A stretch of 64,000 nucleotides of DNA from Prostheceraeus crozeri (taxonomy: Eukaryota; Platyhelminthes; Polycladida; Euryleptidae): NCBI GenBank assembly GCA_907163375.1, contig CAJQUW010005246.1, positions 60,846 through 124,845 on the forward strand, read 5' to 3'. The notes under the pieces were generated by a model, which was given only the letters and a program-made list of their open reading frames with translations, searched no databases and was not told the DNA's origin. Of the stretch, positions 1-12,370 are shown piece after piece (position 1 is the stretch's first letter; each line of letters opens with the position of its first letter). The position numbers and the translations under genes were made by a program.

Positions 1-3000
1 ACCTATGGTTACAATGGCAAAATACAACAATTGCATGATATCTATAATTATAGTTTCAAGCATATCAGATATCCATGTAATAATTGGGCGAAATATGAGT
101 GAATCTCATAGTGAGTTATATTAACGAAAATTTGCATGCAGTCTACTGATAAGGTAGCAAAAACTGAATACAATTTTTCCCTCAGCTGGAGGAATAAAGT
201 GGTATGTCAATTTCTTTGCATTTTCAGCGACAAAATAGAATATATGCTACTATCACTCTAGGCGGGTAACTAACGGTCACTACAATGTAACAGCAATCAC
301 ATTTAATGGGAGAGAAAAAATGATGAGATATACAATAATCGGTTTTTGCAATTTACGTTCAAAAACATCAGTGACTTTTGACACATTCTCTAATCATGAC
401 ACATTTTTGTCTAGGGATACACAAGCATCTTGTATCTAGAGCTGGATTTTATCAATCAAAATCTCAATCAGTTAATTTTTTGATGTTGATCATAATCACG
501 TCATTGAAATTTAATCTTAATCTCAATCACAAACAAGGTTTTGAAAATGTAATCATGATCAAAATCTCACTAATTAATCAGCAAATTTGATAAAAGCTGA
601 TTTTCGACATCCAAACATTAGATGAGATCGTAACTCGCCTGTCGATTGCAGAGTGACTGTGAATCTGTGTAATGACAAAAAATACAGTGTCGCAGTGAGT
701 GCCAATCATGCAATTCAAAAATAATTCAAAGAGTGATCAATCTCTGATGTTTTCTCTTTGCTTCTACCTTAGATAATCAAAACATGCAGAGTAGTGGGTT
801 CAATGTTTTTGTCAATTTGTACGCTGTGGTGACACTGAAGAAAATCGAATAATTACAGTAACAATAATTCAACAAGCACATAAATCGAACAAGGAGATAT
901 GTTTAAATTGAAATTGTTATCACCGCACAGTATTAGACATTTCAATCATGATTCAAACTATTACTTAAACGCACCATGATTATGAATGACTCGACAAAGC
1001 ATCTGATGGCCTTAAACATCATCATATTCAACCTACCCAGCGTTCACGGTAAAGCGTCTTGCAGCATTAATCATCATCAATCAAAATAGAATATAGGCTA
1101 CTATCTCCATGTAGGCTACACTATCATAATGAAACTTTCGAAGATTTTGTTCTTAATCTCAATCATATTATACATATTCAAATATTGGTTAATTATTGCA
1201 GCTCCAGATATGTCTAATGATTGTAAAGCCCAAGGATATCTAGAAACAATATCCAAAGACTGGAGTTCATAGAGTTGAAATAATTAACAGTGAATCGAGG
1301 CTTGTGGAATTACCGTTCGCAGCTCTTGCTGCATTGTGAAATGTCGTGCGAACGTCGGAGTTGAATAAATATGTTGTAAATCCTAGACATTGTCCTCTAT
1401 CTGTCCAGCAATGACTCTTTCAAGTCAACCAAAAATTGCAACATAAACAAGTCTATGCGCCATGAAATCTGATGATGTTACGAACGAAATCACAGTCATT
1501 CCCAGGATGTATGTAGATTGAGCTCACAGATTCAGCAGCTTACCTATGAGAAGCAGTGTGTCATTCTGAGAATCTAACAGATCAAAAAATTGAGAACAGA
1601 GCAGCAATAGGCCTATGCGTAGATTGCATTGAATGATAATGGAAGTCCTTCATGCCGTAAAGAGAGAGATGATGTGCAATTTCAACTTTATCTGCATACT
1701 TCAGGAGATTTGTATGCATGTTGCATGACAACATCTAGGCTAACAATCACAGGCAAGAAGAACAACGATATATGGACGGCTCAAGATGAAAGACTAAAAA
1801 GACAAGTATGTTGTAAGGGAAAGAAATGAAACTTAGCTGTATTAAAAAGATGGAGAAAAAATAAATTTTCTGGAAAAATAATTGATGAGCAAAGTCTGAA
1901 ACCAGACAGTGTATTTAATTGCCAAAACAAGTTGATGTTTAAACATCCCTCATCAGCTGCCTACAAACGCTATCTATCAAACATCCTCATTGATTTTGTT
2001 AACATAATATTGCAGATAAAGTTCAAAAAGAACATACAGTTGAGCATTGTTATATCAGACAAGAGAAGAGAATTGTATTTACGACAACACAACGGAAACA
2101 AAAATACTAGCAAGAAAAGCATGATGAATTACTTTTACCTCTCAGTAGACATGAAAGCACTCCATACCATTCATGAAACAGACAGTATCATAACGAGCAA
2201 ACGCTAACATTCAAAAAGGTGGCGAAATTAACTTGGACGGGCTTGAATATCTCAGTCCCCCTTGCGTAATTTACGCAAATTTGCAGCTAGTTCAGTTCTG
2301 CTTCTATTCCAGTCACCATTTCATGCCTATCAATAAATTTCTCAATTTTCAAGGTGGACAGTCAAACATCCGTGCAACAGACATAGCAATAAGACGATGG
2401 ACGATAAAAGTGTGACCTTCATTAAACACAGTGCCGTGACTTGTCGTCCAGTTCATGATTACGGGACAGCCCAGCTTGTAAAGAGGGAAAAGGGGATCAA
2501 GTCTATTAGAGAAACTTGTCAATTTTCTGCATGTCAGACGCGTCATGAATTCACGCAATACAGTTATACATCACTTACAATAATAATGATAATATATCAT
2601 TATTGAAGTCTTACATATCAGGAATCGGTAAGAGCTTTTACAAAGGAAAATCAAAGCGCGTCGCCAGGTGTCGGTCACAATACGTCATAGGGGTGAAAAT
2701 GATGCAGGGAAACACGTCACACAGCATTGCAGAAAGACGTTGGAGAAGGCAAGGGCAGAAGATGTGGATGAGGTGCTATGTGCAAGGGAAAATGTCGTTG
2801 GGTTTGAGACGATGACTTAGCGAGCGATAGTAGGACAGCAGAAAACGTGTAATGTCCACCGAGGAGAATCAACCCGTAATTTATTCGAAAAGCCGTTGAT
2901 CAAGTGGAGATATATACAGTCAGGTGATGCAAGGGTGGATCAAATATAGGGTAAAACTATGTAAGCAGATACTGATGATATAAGTATAAGCAAAGCAAAC

Positions 3001-4129
3001 CAAGCTGAAACATGCCGCTAGCAGGAGCCGTGCACATTCGCCGACCGCACGACAGCCTGCCAAAAGCCTGCCTTATCTGACTGAATGGCAGGTAGTGTCG
3101 CACGGGACCGGAAGACCCAGCTCTCTGGAAAGACCTGAGGTCAGATCCGTGTCAATTGCTCCTGCTTGAAAGATAGCCTATTAAGTCAACAGATTTTGTC
3201 ACACATGCGTCCGCTTCAACAATGCATCAGTCAATTGAACGGACTCAGTTGTCAAGTTTGTCTTTAGTGGTTGTCTAGCTAAGGCAATCAATTGTCTCTT
3301 GAAGTAGATGTCAATTGACTGAGACTCTTAATCGCTATTGACTTGCTTTCCTACAGTATAAGCTAAACTTGAGTATTTTCGACATTTTCACTCATTTCAT
3401 GATGCGACATAGACGACAAAAAATTGTTGCGAAAAGCAGGTATCACAAATCGTATGAAATACGACGAAATGCATTTTGAATGCGCATTGATATTTGTCAG
3501 ATGCCTGCCGTGTCATTAAATCAGTCGGCTCGAAGTTGCTGCGGTTTTCATTCAAACATTTCGTGAACCTGTCGAGTACAGCGAGCAGTCAACATTATAC
3601 AAATAAAATTCTTCTATCATTTCGACTCCATAGGTACCTCAGTAATAATGAAAATTGTACTATTTCGAAGACTTCAGTCGATCTCCGGTTCTGACTCGCA
3701 CACATTGCAAGCACGTCGGTCAGGAGTGAAATAGAAATCTGAAATTATATTTGCCCTTTTTGATTTCGCTCATTTTGCAAAGGCAAAAGCTGGTCTACTA
3801 AACCGCATTTTTAGGAAAGTGAAAATCGTATTTTTGAAGTAAGTTAGCGCAAGTAACCTTTCTGTTCCCCACCCTATGAGACAACCATGTCATTATAATT
3901 TAATAGCATATTATGGACCAGAAAGCAAGGATAGCTAAGAATCCAACCTCTATGACAAGCTCCATTTCTTCATTATCACAGAGATGTTCCTCTTGAACAT
4001 CGTTCTTCTAAATTACAGTGTTAGAACCATCTATTGTTCCTGTTACTAACGTAGCATCATTACGGACCGCTAATAAGTATAAAAGTATGAAACCACTTTT
4101 TATGAAATTGCTGACATTACGGAATGATG
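1..4129. other. AT-rich non-coding stretch upstream of the first Raf exon seen
   Basis: No reading frame here resembles a known protein; the open frames are short and several begin at TTG rather than ATG. I looked for a C1 zinc-finger exon and a Ras-binding-domain exon of Raf and saw neither. The stretch is probably a Raf intron or 5' flank. It holds a GC-rich foldback at 3021-3165 and a short direct repeat (AAAATAGAATATA then GCTACTATC) near 232 and 1084. Confidence 0.5.
3021..3165. repeat. GC-rich foldback, MITE-like
   Basis: An outer 8-bp inverted pair (GCAGGAGC at 3021, GCTCCTGC at 3158) encloses a longer imperfect stem, 3045-3062 against 3086-3105 (CCGCACGACA and CCTGCCA on the left arm). 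The patch is much richer in GC than its surroundings. There is no coding capacity and no clear target duplication. A small non-autonomous DNA element is likely. Confidence 0.4.
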
Positions 4130-4137
4130 GTCATAGA

Positions 4138-5975
4138 CAGTGGCGGACGCAGAAATTTCTGGTAGGGGGGATGATTGGTGTTGTACTCAAGCAGTCAAAC
4201 AGGTGCCTCAATGCTCTAGTTGAATAAATCCGCAGATTCAAATTCAGGCACGGCATTATGTTTTACAATTCAACAGTCATAAGTTACATCTTCTTTTCAA
4301 ATAAGCTTATTGGTTGACAACAATTTTTTATAGCATTGATAGTCTTTTGTTATCAGCAATGATTTCAGCCTATTTTCCTAGAATCATTGAGAAATCTCAC
4401 TAAGGCAAGAAATTTGACTGTAATATTCATGGGGCCTAAGGCTAAATTTGTAATTGTGTAGTCTTTACAAATCCATTCCTTTAAAATGCAATATAAGTTA
4501 GTGATAACGCAATAATGTTTTCATATGACGATTACTTGTGGCTTATTGAAGCAGCTATAGGTTACATCTATATACATACTATGTAATTTAATTTTTACTG
4601 ATTTTTCTTAGGAATTTTATAAATCTGATGTGAAGAGCAAATTACTCGTCATTTTTTGTGTATTCTCGTGGAAAATCAACGCTGAACAAAATAGTTGAAA
4701 AAATTGGCTGTGAGACTTGCTGCTGTACGTGTAACCTCAGCGACTTCTCAAAAGTAACTGGAAATGCAAGTTCAAATTTTACCCCTAACTTAACTACTTC
4801 CGAGATGAGACGCGCTACTGACTCATGACCGGAGCTGCTGGCGAATCGATCGCAACTTTAAACTTCCGTCTCCACTCTCAGGTCGGTCCTTCTCAGATGG
4901 CATCCGATCAGGGTACCTGCTAGCTTCTCAGACTGTCAAAGGTGTTGCTCTCGACACTACACCCAGACAGGTCATCCGGACGAAGTAGGGGAGGAGTTCT
5001 AAACTTGCTATTAAAACATACAGTAAGTGGTGGCCAGCCGTCACTGGGGTCATCCTACTTCTCATGGCCAAGTCGGTGGTACACTAAACCCTTGAGTTAT
5101 TCTTCCTCCGGCGAAGCTTCGATAGCGGAGCTCTTCCGCTTTGCCAACAAAGAGGAACACCAAAGCAGTTACCCGGGGCCGAGATCCCTCACGCCGGAGT
5201 TAGTCGAATCTGCTGTCAGAAACGACGCAGCGACAGGGCTTCTGGTGCCGCTGAGGCGGTTACCCCATACTGTATTGTACCACCGACCTTGAATGTGAAT
5301 GCATCATTTTCATCTTCAAAATTTGAATGCTTCTTTAAATCAAAATAACCAATGATGAAGGACAGATAGGGATGAAAGTTTGCACGAAAAATAGCAGCAG
5401 TAATTCAACTTGGCTCTCCTCTCAGTTGACATCGTTTATAAAGCTATCGAGAACGAATAGTGCGAGAATGTGCAAATCATGCGTTCTCATTGGAAATTCA
5501 GGAACAAGTGGATAGCTCACTTGCCACTCGCCGCTCGCGTAATTCGGTTGGTCGTCAGGTCCAGAATCACTTATTCAACCTTAACGAAATCTTGCCGGAG
5601 TTGATAGGAATAACATCTGCAAATTACATAATTCAAGTGGAACTTCTAAAATCGGCATTAAAGAGGTCACCTGCGCCTTGTGCGTCAGAGATGCTACAGT
5701 TTTTAATGTAAGCAAACTTCTGCAGAGACCTCGTCATTCCTTGGTTAGAGGTTCTCGCCTTTCCTTAATTCATGTCTCCATGCTGATAAGAAATCCAGAT
5801 GTTTATTATATAATCACAAGAGAAACTGGGCCAAATATGTTCCAGACTACGATCATTACTTGTACTTTTAATGAACTAATTGCCAAAATGTATTGCTTAC
5901 ATTTACAATCCACAATCAAGTTTGAGCTGGTGGGGGGGGGTGCATCCCGGCATCCCCCCCTTGGGTCCGCCACTG
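4138..5975. mobile_element. Non-autonomous hAT-type DNA transposon
   Basis: The ends are inverted: CAGTGGCGGAC at the left and its complement at the right, each followed inward by a G-run. The 8-bp sequence GTCATAGA lies at 4130-4137 and again at 5976-5983. An 8-bp target duplication with CAG-type ends is the hAT signature. The 1,838-bp interior has no recognisable hAT transposase or BED finger, so it depends on a relative for movement. Its middle (about 4811-5291) is a GC-rich block unlike the AT-rich arms. The exact duplication suggests a fairly recent insertion. Confidence 0.85.
4811..5291 (+). other. GC-rich core of the hAT element, possible decayed cargo gene
   Basis: This block has coding-like base composition. 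One frame is open for 116 residues (4942-5292), and another frame contains a stretch reading AIKTYSKWWPAV, faintly like the core-binding part of tyrosine recombinases. No catalytic residues can be assigned and the second frame has stops. It may be captured host sequence or an older element carried inside the transposon. The function is unknown. Confidence 0.25.
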
Positions 5976-6361
5976 GTCATAGAGGAATGAGATTGCTAAT
6001 GTAGTGGCTAGCAACAGCAAAATGGACCTAGATGGCGGTGTGTAATGAAGGAATCTGAAGAGGACTTTAGTAGCGATTATCTGAAGGCACCTTCGTGCCC
6101 GAAAATTTTCTTATTAAAGCCATGTTCGAATAGATAATTATTCGCATCATAACCCAAATGATCGGGCTTAAATGCCAGTTGTATTTCCGTTCTAATCGCA
6201 TTAAAGCCCGTGCGAATAGAAAGCTGGTGAACATCTATGCTATCGGTTGTCATTGAAACATCAATTCTATCTATGGTGAATCGAAACTTCGGGGCATTAA
6301 TGCTTTTGCTCTCAATAAAGTCTCTAGAGGATTATAGAAATCTTATGAGGGTTAAAATTTA

Positions 6362-6476
6362 CAATATAACATTAACATGGATTTTTGAGGGTAACAATGT
6401 AGGACATTTAAGGGCGCGCAAGCGCCTGATAATGTCCTATGTTGTTGCCCGAAAAAATCTATGTTAATACTATTGT
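6362..6476. repeat. Long foldback hairpin with tetraloop-like apex
   Basis: Arms of roughly 55 bp (6362-6418 and 6420-6476) are inverted complements with a few mismatches. The best part pairs GTAACAATGTAGGACATT with AATGTCCTATGTTGTTGCC. The tip is GGCGC-GCAA-GCGCC, a GC stem closed by a GNRA-type loop. No open frame of note crosses it. It could be a foldback MITE or a transcribed hairpin. A related tip occurs at 60463-60478. Confidence 0.65.
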
Positions 6477-7615
6477 GCGTAATTGAAACAGACTGGGCAT
6501 CAATGCTATGAGTACACATGCAGATATACGCTGATTGAGATTTCAAAAATATCTTCCACACGCATAGATACAGATATCATAATTCTGAGACACATTGTTG
6601 CCTTCTCTTTTCCACATTGTATCATAGCTCAATTACGCACAATAAATCCTCGTGTGCTGCGTGCCTTCCGATTTATTGTCTATCATGGATCTCACCGTGG
6701 TCCATATTACTACATAAACAACGTTTATTAAGTGATGAAGCCGTATTTTAAACATTTTTAAACTGTGCATGAAACATGGTTTTGAAGCGTTTTGTACATG
6801 CTATCCAATAACTACACACCATTTGATTATGAAAATATTTCTTGAAAGTGAAATCACTGCTTTGTGTACATGTATTAGATTTCAGCGATTATATTTGCTA
6901 CATATCAGATCATCATTTTGGCAGTGATATTCTTCCTTGTCATCTTATTAAATTTGCTCATTATTCTTGAGATGTGAGTGAAGAGATGAATTTAGCTTGC
7001 AGAATAAGGCGTGTCTTCATTGAGGCAAGATTGAGCTGGTAGACAATACCGTGATCTGATTTGAGTGATGCTTCACAATCTCTGCAAGACAATGCAATAT
7101 TCTGAACAGGCTAGATGCGATGCCTGGAATACAGTGCCTAAAGATTGCGGAGTTGGATAAAGCAAATTAATAGGAAATATTGTATCTAACAGACAGCAGA
7201 AATGATCACGTGGTTCATTTGCAACAATTACATCTTGATGCCAATTTTTTATTATTTGTCCATTTAGGTTCCTGGATTCTGCGTTGTTGAAAAGTATCCG
7301 TTGAAAGACTATCATGCACATCTCCATCTCTGCTTAGTTGGAGAACAGTGTCTACTAACCATTGGATCCAGCTGAAATATCCTAAACATTACTATGATAA
7401 CTATGAGACGAATTTGAATGCATTAGGAAACGGAAAATCTGCGCATGTGGACGATAGAGCTATGCAACTAAAATGCGTGATTGGTCTACTGCAGTTGCAA
7501 ATAGCGCTTCGCAAGAATCATGTCTTGATCCACAGATATTCTTCTCTCTCAAACATGCAGTTACCTGTCTAGTTCAGATATCTCAATACCGCATTTCATG
7601 TATTGGACAAATGAA

Positions 7616-7776
7616 GCTTCAACATCACTGCGGTGCTGACAGTCAGACTTTTCTGGAGCGTTGTGAAACTTTTAGTCCGGATACTCTTCCTGCCGACTTC
7701 CAATGACATTTTCGGGGCTCGACCTCTAGACCGAAGGATCGCTAGGCCAAGCACTTAGCCACTGTGCTACGGAGAC
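7616..7776 (-). mobile_element. tRNA-derived SINE, family A, copy 1
   Basis: Read on the minus strand, it starts CTCCGTAGCACAGTGGCTAA (polymerase III A box) and has a B box in GGTCGAGCCCC. The family body with CATTGGAAGTCGGCAGGAAG follows. The tail is shortened: the block between CAGCACCG and AGTGA found in other copies is missing. Four further copies lie at 26608, 42966, 45951 and 57844. Confidence 0.85.
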
Positions 7777-9906
7777 TACCGTGAGCCGACAAGAGTGTAA
7801 ATAATTCTTCTTGTGTTACAATATGCACCAAAGACAATGTATATTATTCTCATCCATACCGGAGCTCTGAAACACATCCACATCCAAAGTATCGCTCCGA
7901 ATCAAATGAAGTTCACTGCTTAGCATATTTCGTGTGTGAAATTTTTAATGATGAATAACTTTTATCTTCAAATATAGCAAAGAATGTAACAGAATAAAAG
8001 TTCCTAAAAATAGCTATGAATATTGAAATTTTGCCGTATTTTGGAACTTAAATCTCCTTGATGATTGCTATTTTTGATAACAAACTGACTTAATGTTCTA
8101 AGAATCTGCTTTTGAGTACAAAAAGAAATAAGCAAGATTGATTTACGCTAAGAATTCAACTCAATAATATAACAGCCTATATGAGATGCAGAAGATTTTT
8201 CTTCAAAATTTGCCATTCCACTGAATCATTGAAATGATTGTAGGGAGCAATCCTGAGAATTCAATGATCAGCAAAATACATAGAAATGTCTACTTATATA
8301 TGAGCCATTGCTGCTCTAAAAAGCATAGGAAGTATTTTTACACAACATGTGATTTTCCAATGCCATATTCGATGTCTGTGGTATTAGATGATCATGATAT
8401 GATTAATGGATGCATATATGTAAAATAATGTGCTGATATTGAAAAGCTCATAGTTGATCGGATTAGTTTTAAGATGACTGCAGAGAAACTGTGACAGGTG
8501 ACTAATGTGTCCCTCCCTCTCCACTAAGTATAGGGTTAGAGGAACGCAGCCATCAAAATTTCGTACATCAACTGACTGCGATTCTTGACAATCATGTTTC
8601 TGGAATTTCCAAAGTGTGCGGCCATCTACATGCTCTGCGTTAATTGGAGCCTTTTTCTCCTTACAAGTGGATACTGCTTATGATATCTATGTACTTTTCA
8701 TTTGGAATATGCGACAGCTATGTGAATTTGAATAAAGAAGACATACAAAGATAATCTGGAAAGGTTCATCGTATTATACGTGGCACTTTATGTGATTGCA
8801 AAAATTTCAACCTTATTGCTTTGCATTATCAAGGAAATCCAATTGATTTTGATTTATCCAACTTTTTCCGTTGCCGTCTGCATTGTTTTCACCTAACAAT
8901 TTTTTCCTTTTCTGTGAAACTATCACTGAAGCCTATGAACACAATTTCCACGTATCCAATTCGATTGCTTAACAGCGGCTTCACTTCTTGATTCTCTATT
9001 CTCATAAATTGACCCCCTGTGATTTATCTTTGCCTTTTATGCATTTTAAGTTTTTCGCATATTTATTTGCATGTTGACCTCACGATTAGCAATATAGACG
9101 CCTCCACTTGGATGAAATGTCATTCCTATTCTAGCTATTTCTTACTTTGTTTCAATGCGGTTATCTCAGATGTATAGGAAGGATTGGGTGATAATATTCA
9201 ATTTTTTCATGGCATTGTCATTAGGGATTTGTTAGGCTTCTCATTTCAAAATATCTGTGTGGTGGACGGAATCAAAGATGCTGCCATTGACAAGCATTTT
9301 GCTAATTTGCTTTTGTGTGACATAATTTAATTATTGATATTAATTGATTGATATTTATTGATATTGATTTTATTTACCTGACACCAGTAACCGCTGTTTG
9401 ATGAATTATAAAGTGAATGAATGACACTGTGCGTCATATGTCAAGAATGTTTGTTTTCAAGTCATTCCTCTATATCATTAACAATATTTTGGTCAGTCAG
9501 TAATTTAGTCTTATGTAGACTTACCTGTCCAGCACAATGACATTCTCACCTGCAAATCAAATTTTATTCCAGATGATCAGAGATCGTCCGTCGAAGGTGC
9601 TTCTAAGCGGTTAATTGTCCTGTGCATGAATTGTTTACAAACATTATTCCACTTTTAATGGATTCATTAGGCATTTCATACTGTAAATTTATATTTTTGG
9701 CTCTGCTTCGCGTGATGTTTTCACCGCGTTATAGTCTTTAAACTCATCTTTCGGGAGTTTGTGTGTTCACATGTGCACAATACTACTTACGAATCGCGTA
9801 ACAAAGTATTGAGAGGATTCCCTCAGGATTCCATTTCTCTAATTCATATACTGCTTCATTCGCCATGCCCCATTATTTCCTTATCCGACACTTAGTGCTA
9901 GAAAGC

Positions 9907-9986
9907 AGGTTCTCCTAAACACAATAAAATGTTGTTGTATGAAGGTAGGTTCTCCTAAACACAATAAAATGCTGTTGTATGAAGGT
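9907..9986. repeat. 40-bp tandem duplication, two copies
   Basis: The unit beginning AGGTTCTCCTAAACACAATA occurs at 9907 and again at 9947 with one substitution (GTTGTTG against GCTGTTG). A short local duplication about 240 bp upstream of the Raf exon, with no coding role. Confidence 0.9.
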
Positions 9987-10226
9987 AGGATCTTCAGAAT
10001 CTATTCATTCCCTTTCTCTGTCATTGAGGAATAAGGATGCATGTGCGGAGATGAATTTCTATGCTATATTCAGTTCATAGGAATTCGAATTTCTATGTTC
10101 TCTTTAGGCCTGGGACTATGACGATTTGGACTTTGCAGAGCACGTTGTATTATATGTTTGTGATCGCATTTTCACCATGCAGTTGTCCTTGCTTCGATGT
10201 TGTCTGCACCGCATTCGTTGTTTCAG

Positions 10227-10677
10227 TGCTTCTCCCTATTCCACTTCCTCCTCGGCGATCTCAAAGCCCATGAACGGTCCTACGGCAAGCCCTAAATCGT
10301 CTCCAGTGAGCCAACGTTCAACCCAGTATCATCACCATCATCCGCATCACCTCCACTTCTATCAACATCATCAACAACATCATCCGCCGAATGTCCCGGT
10401 GTGTCAGTGTCCCTATTGTTCCGCGGCCGCGCATCAAGGTCATCACCAAGGCCATCACCAAGGCCATCTTCAAGGCAGGCCGCGCTATCTCTGGCCAGGA
10501 GGAATGGCCATTCAAAGAGGTGGAGCAGGTAGCGGAGCCACTGAGGAGGCGCTGACACCTCAGTCTCCTCTACAACCCGGTCAACTGTCGTGGGGAGAGG
10601 CCATGGCTGCAGTGCGATGCATCTCAACGCCAAACTTTAGACCTTTATTGACACCAGAGGAAGTGGACCGGATGGAT
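10227..10677 (+). CDS. Raf: Raf kinase, linker exon with 14-3-3 site (partial gene)
   Basis: This exon encodes about 150 residues of the linker between the C1 finger and the kinase domain of a Raf MAP3K, the Ras effector that phosphorylates MEK. Identification rests on RCISTPNF near the end, which aligns with the Raf 14-3-3 site (RSSSAPNV in BRAF, phospho-Ser365) and keeps R-x-x-S-x-P. Before it come a Ser/Pro stretch, a His-rich run (about residues 32-48), a CQCPYC motif and four HQG/LQG repeats. The acceptor follows GTTGTTTCAG; the donor is GAT|gtacgc, phase 0. The frame is also open back to a second acceptor at 10107, adding a segment AWDYDDLDF that weakly recalls YDQLDL in BRAF, so the 5' boundary is uncertain. 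Upstream exons are outside the window. Confidence 0.82.
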
Positions 10678-12337
10678 GTACGCGTTGTATTATCTGTATT
10701 TCATGTTTATCAGCTTGCATGTTTTGTTTCATCGATGTAGAGTGGTGGCTCTTGGTCACCATGCACATTACTGCATTTTCCGTTTAAGCAATGAAAATCG
10801 ATTCTTTTACAAACTTGTTCAAATTTCGTTTGACCGCAATATCATGATACTTGATACATTTTCACAGTAGCTTTTAACTGCTGCTTGCATTTACTGTGGA
10901 AAATGATTGTTGCAGCATGATGAGCACTTCTTTTTGACTAAGGCTCTATCAGTACTTTCTGGATGAATAACACAAAACTACCATATTGTTTAGCCAGTCA
11001 TGTTTCTCTAATTCTAAGTGGGTGCTGTCGAGGTACTGCAGAGGTACTATTAAACAACGTAAGGAAATGTTCCTTGAACTTGTTTCGTCAAATCTTAAGA
11101 CTATTGGCAGTTTGCATGACCTGTATGACAACCATAGAGGCGTCATTCATAATTACTGTTCCCCGATGCATCAATGGAAATATTTCGGAACTATTATCCA
11201 ACATAGCAAGCCCAGGAAAGCGATAGAAGTAACTGAGAAATTCAATTTTGAATTGAAATATTTTTGAACACCTGCATATGTTTAAACATTAATCCGATAT
11301 TCAATTAAATATTGACTTCGATCTGTCCTCAGGATTGATTGGGAGCGCCAAGTTATTCATCGGCCTCCTATATGTGAATTGTGCGAGATGCAGCGTCCTA
11401 TTTAAACCGAAAATCTTATTGAAGCTACACTGGACCGTAAAAATCTATTTATTCAATGATAAAAATATGTTATTTAGTAAAATATAACGTCCGTGCTATA
11501 AAATGTATAAAAACCGTCTTTCAGTTCTATCACTTACGTAACAGTTCTTTCACTTTATCCTTATGGAAATGCAGTTGAAAGAGACATTTCTATAATGGTA
11601 ATTATGTCAACAACGCGGACTAACCCTCTGTAATCTTTTCAACGAGTGTTTATTGAGCACCACACTCAAGATGTCAATGAACGTCATTAAACCAAAGACT
11701 TAGTTGCTGCGCCTGACTGGAATTAGTAGACCGAATTGCAGATCGGTGTAATGGGTCCACTTTGTCAAGGATTTCTATCCTTTCCTCTCAGAATGACGTC
11801 TGTGTTGGGTAAACAGTTTGCTCCATCGATGGAGCTAATTGGTTAACTTATTGATGAAATGATAATGAAATTGAAAGCGATATGTTGATTCCTGTTTACA
11901 AAAGTCACTTGATTCGCAGCAACAGAATTCTAAACGCTCTCTTGGGAAGCCTCTCAATATAAATATTTATCTTAAGGTCAAAGAAGCACTTTAGGATTCG
12001 CTGATTGAAGTCGACAACTTCTGCATGAGAGACATCGTCTGACTGCTCGCCATTTGAATCCTCGGCGCTTCGCTTTAAAGCCATTCCCAGTCAATAAATT
12101 GGTTTTAACGATGTAGACATGCGTTCGGTGCTATTATCCTTAATACTTCATGTTAATGTCATAATCCTGGTGGTTAGAGCTTATTCCAATCATCTGTGTT
12201 AGACATGCCAGCGTCTTTATAGCTTTCAACATCAATGACACGTTAGTAATAGGCCTAATTAGAATCCTATTGAATTTATCACAACATGGCTATCAATATG
12301 TCAGCCAGGCCTAGATTTTGAAAGCATCAATTAGTGG

Positions 12338-12370
12338 TACAGCCGAGGCCGCAATGCGGTCGAGGCTGTA
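12338..12370. repeat. GC-rich imperfect palindrome
   Basis: TACAGCCGAGGCCGCA is followed directly by its near complement ATGCGGTCGAGGCTGTA, within AT-rich DNA. The shape, a GC apex in an AT-rich setting, resembles the apices at 6414 and 32392. Probably the centre of an old foldback element. Confidence 0.5.

Larger units (their letters stand above)
5984..10226. other. Non-coding stretch before Raf exon, mostly without features
   Basis: Apart from the hairpin at 6362, the SINE at 7616 and the 40-bp duplication at 9907, I see only AT-rich sequence with short, unrecognisable frames. A possible upstream splice acceptor lies at 10106-10107. Confidence 0.5.

Noticed and set aside
10292-10633. Minus-strand frames rich in Asp and Met opposite the Raf linker exon
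   Set aside because: They are shadows of the His codons on the + strand.
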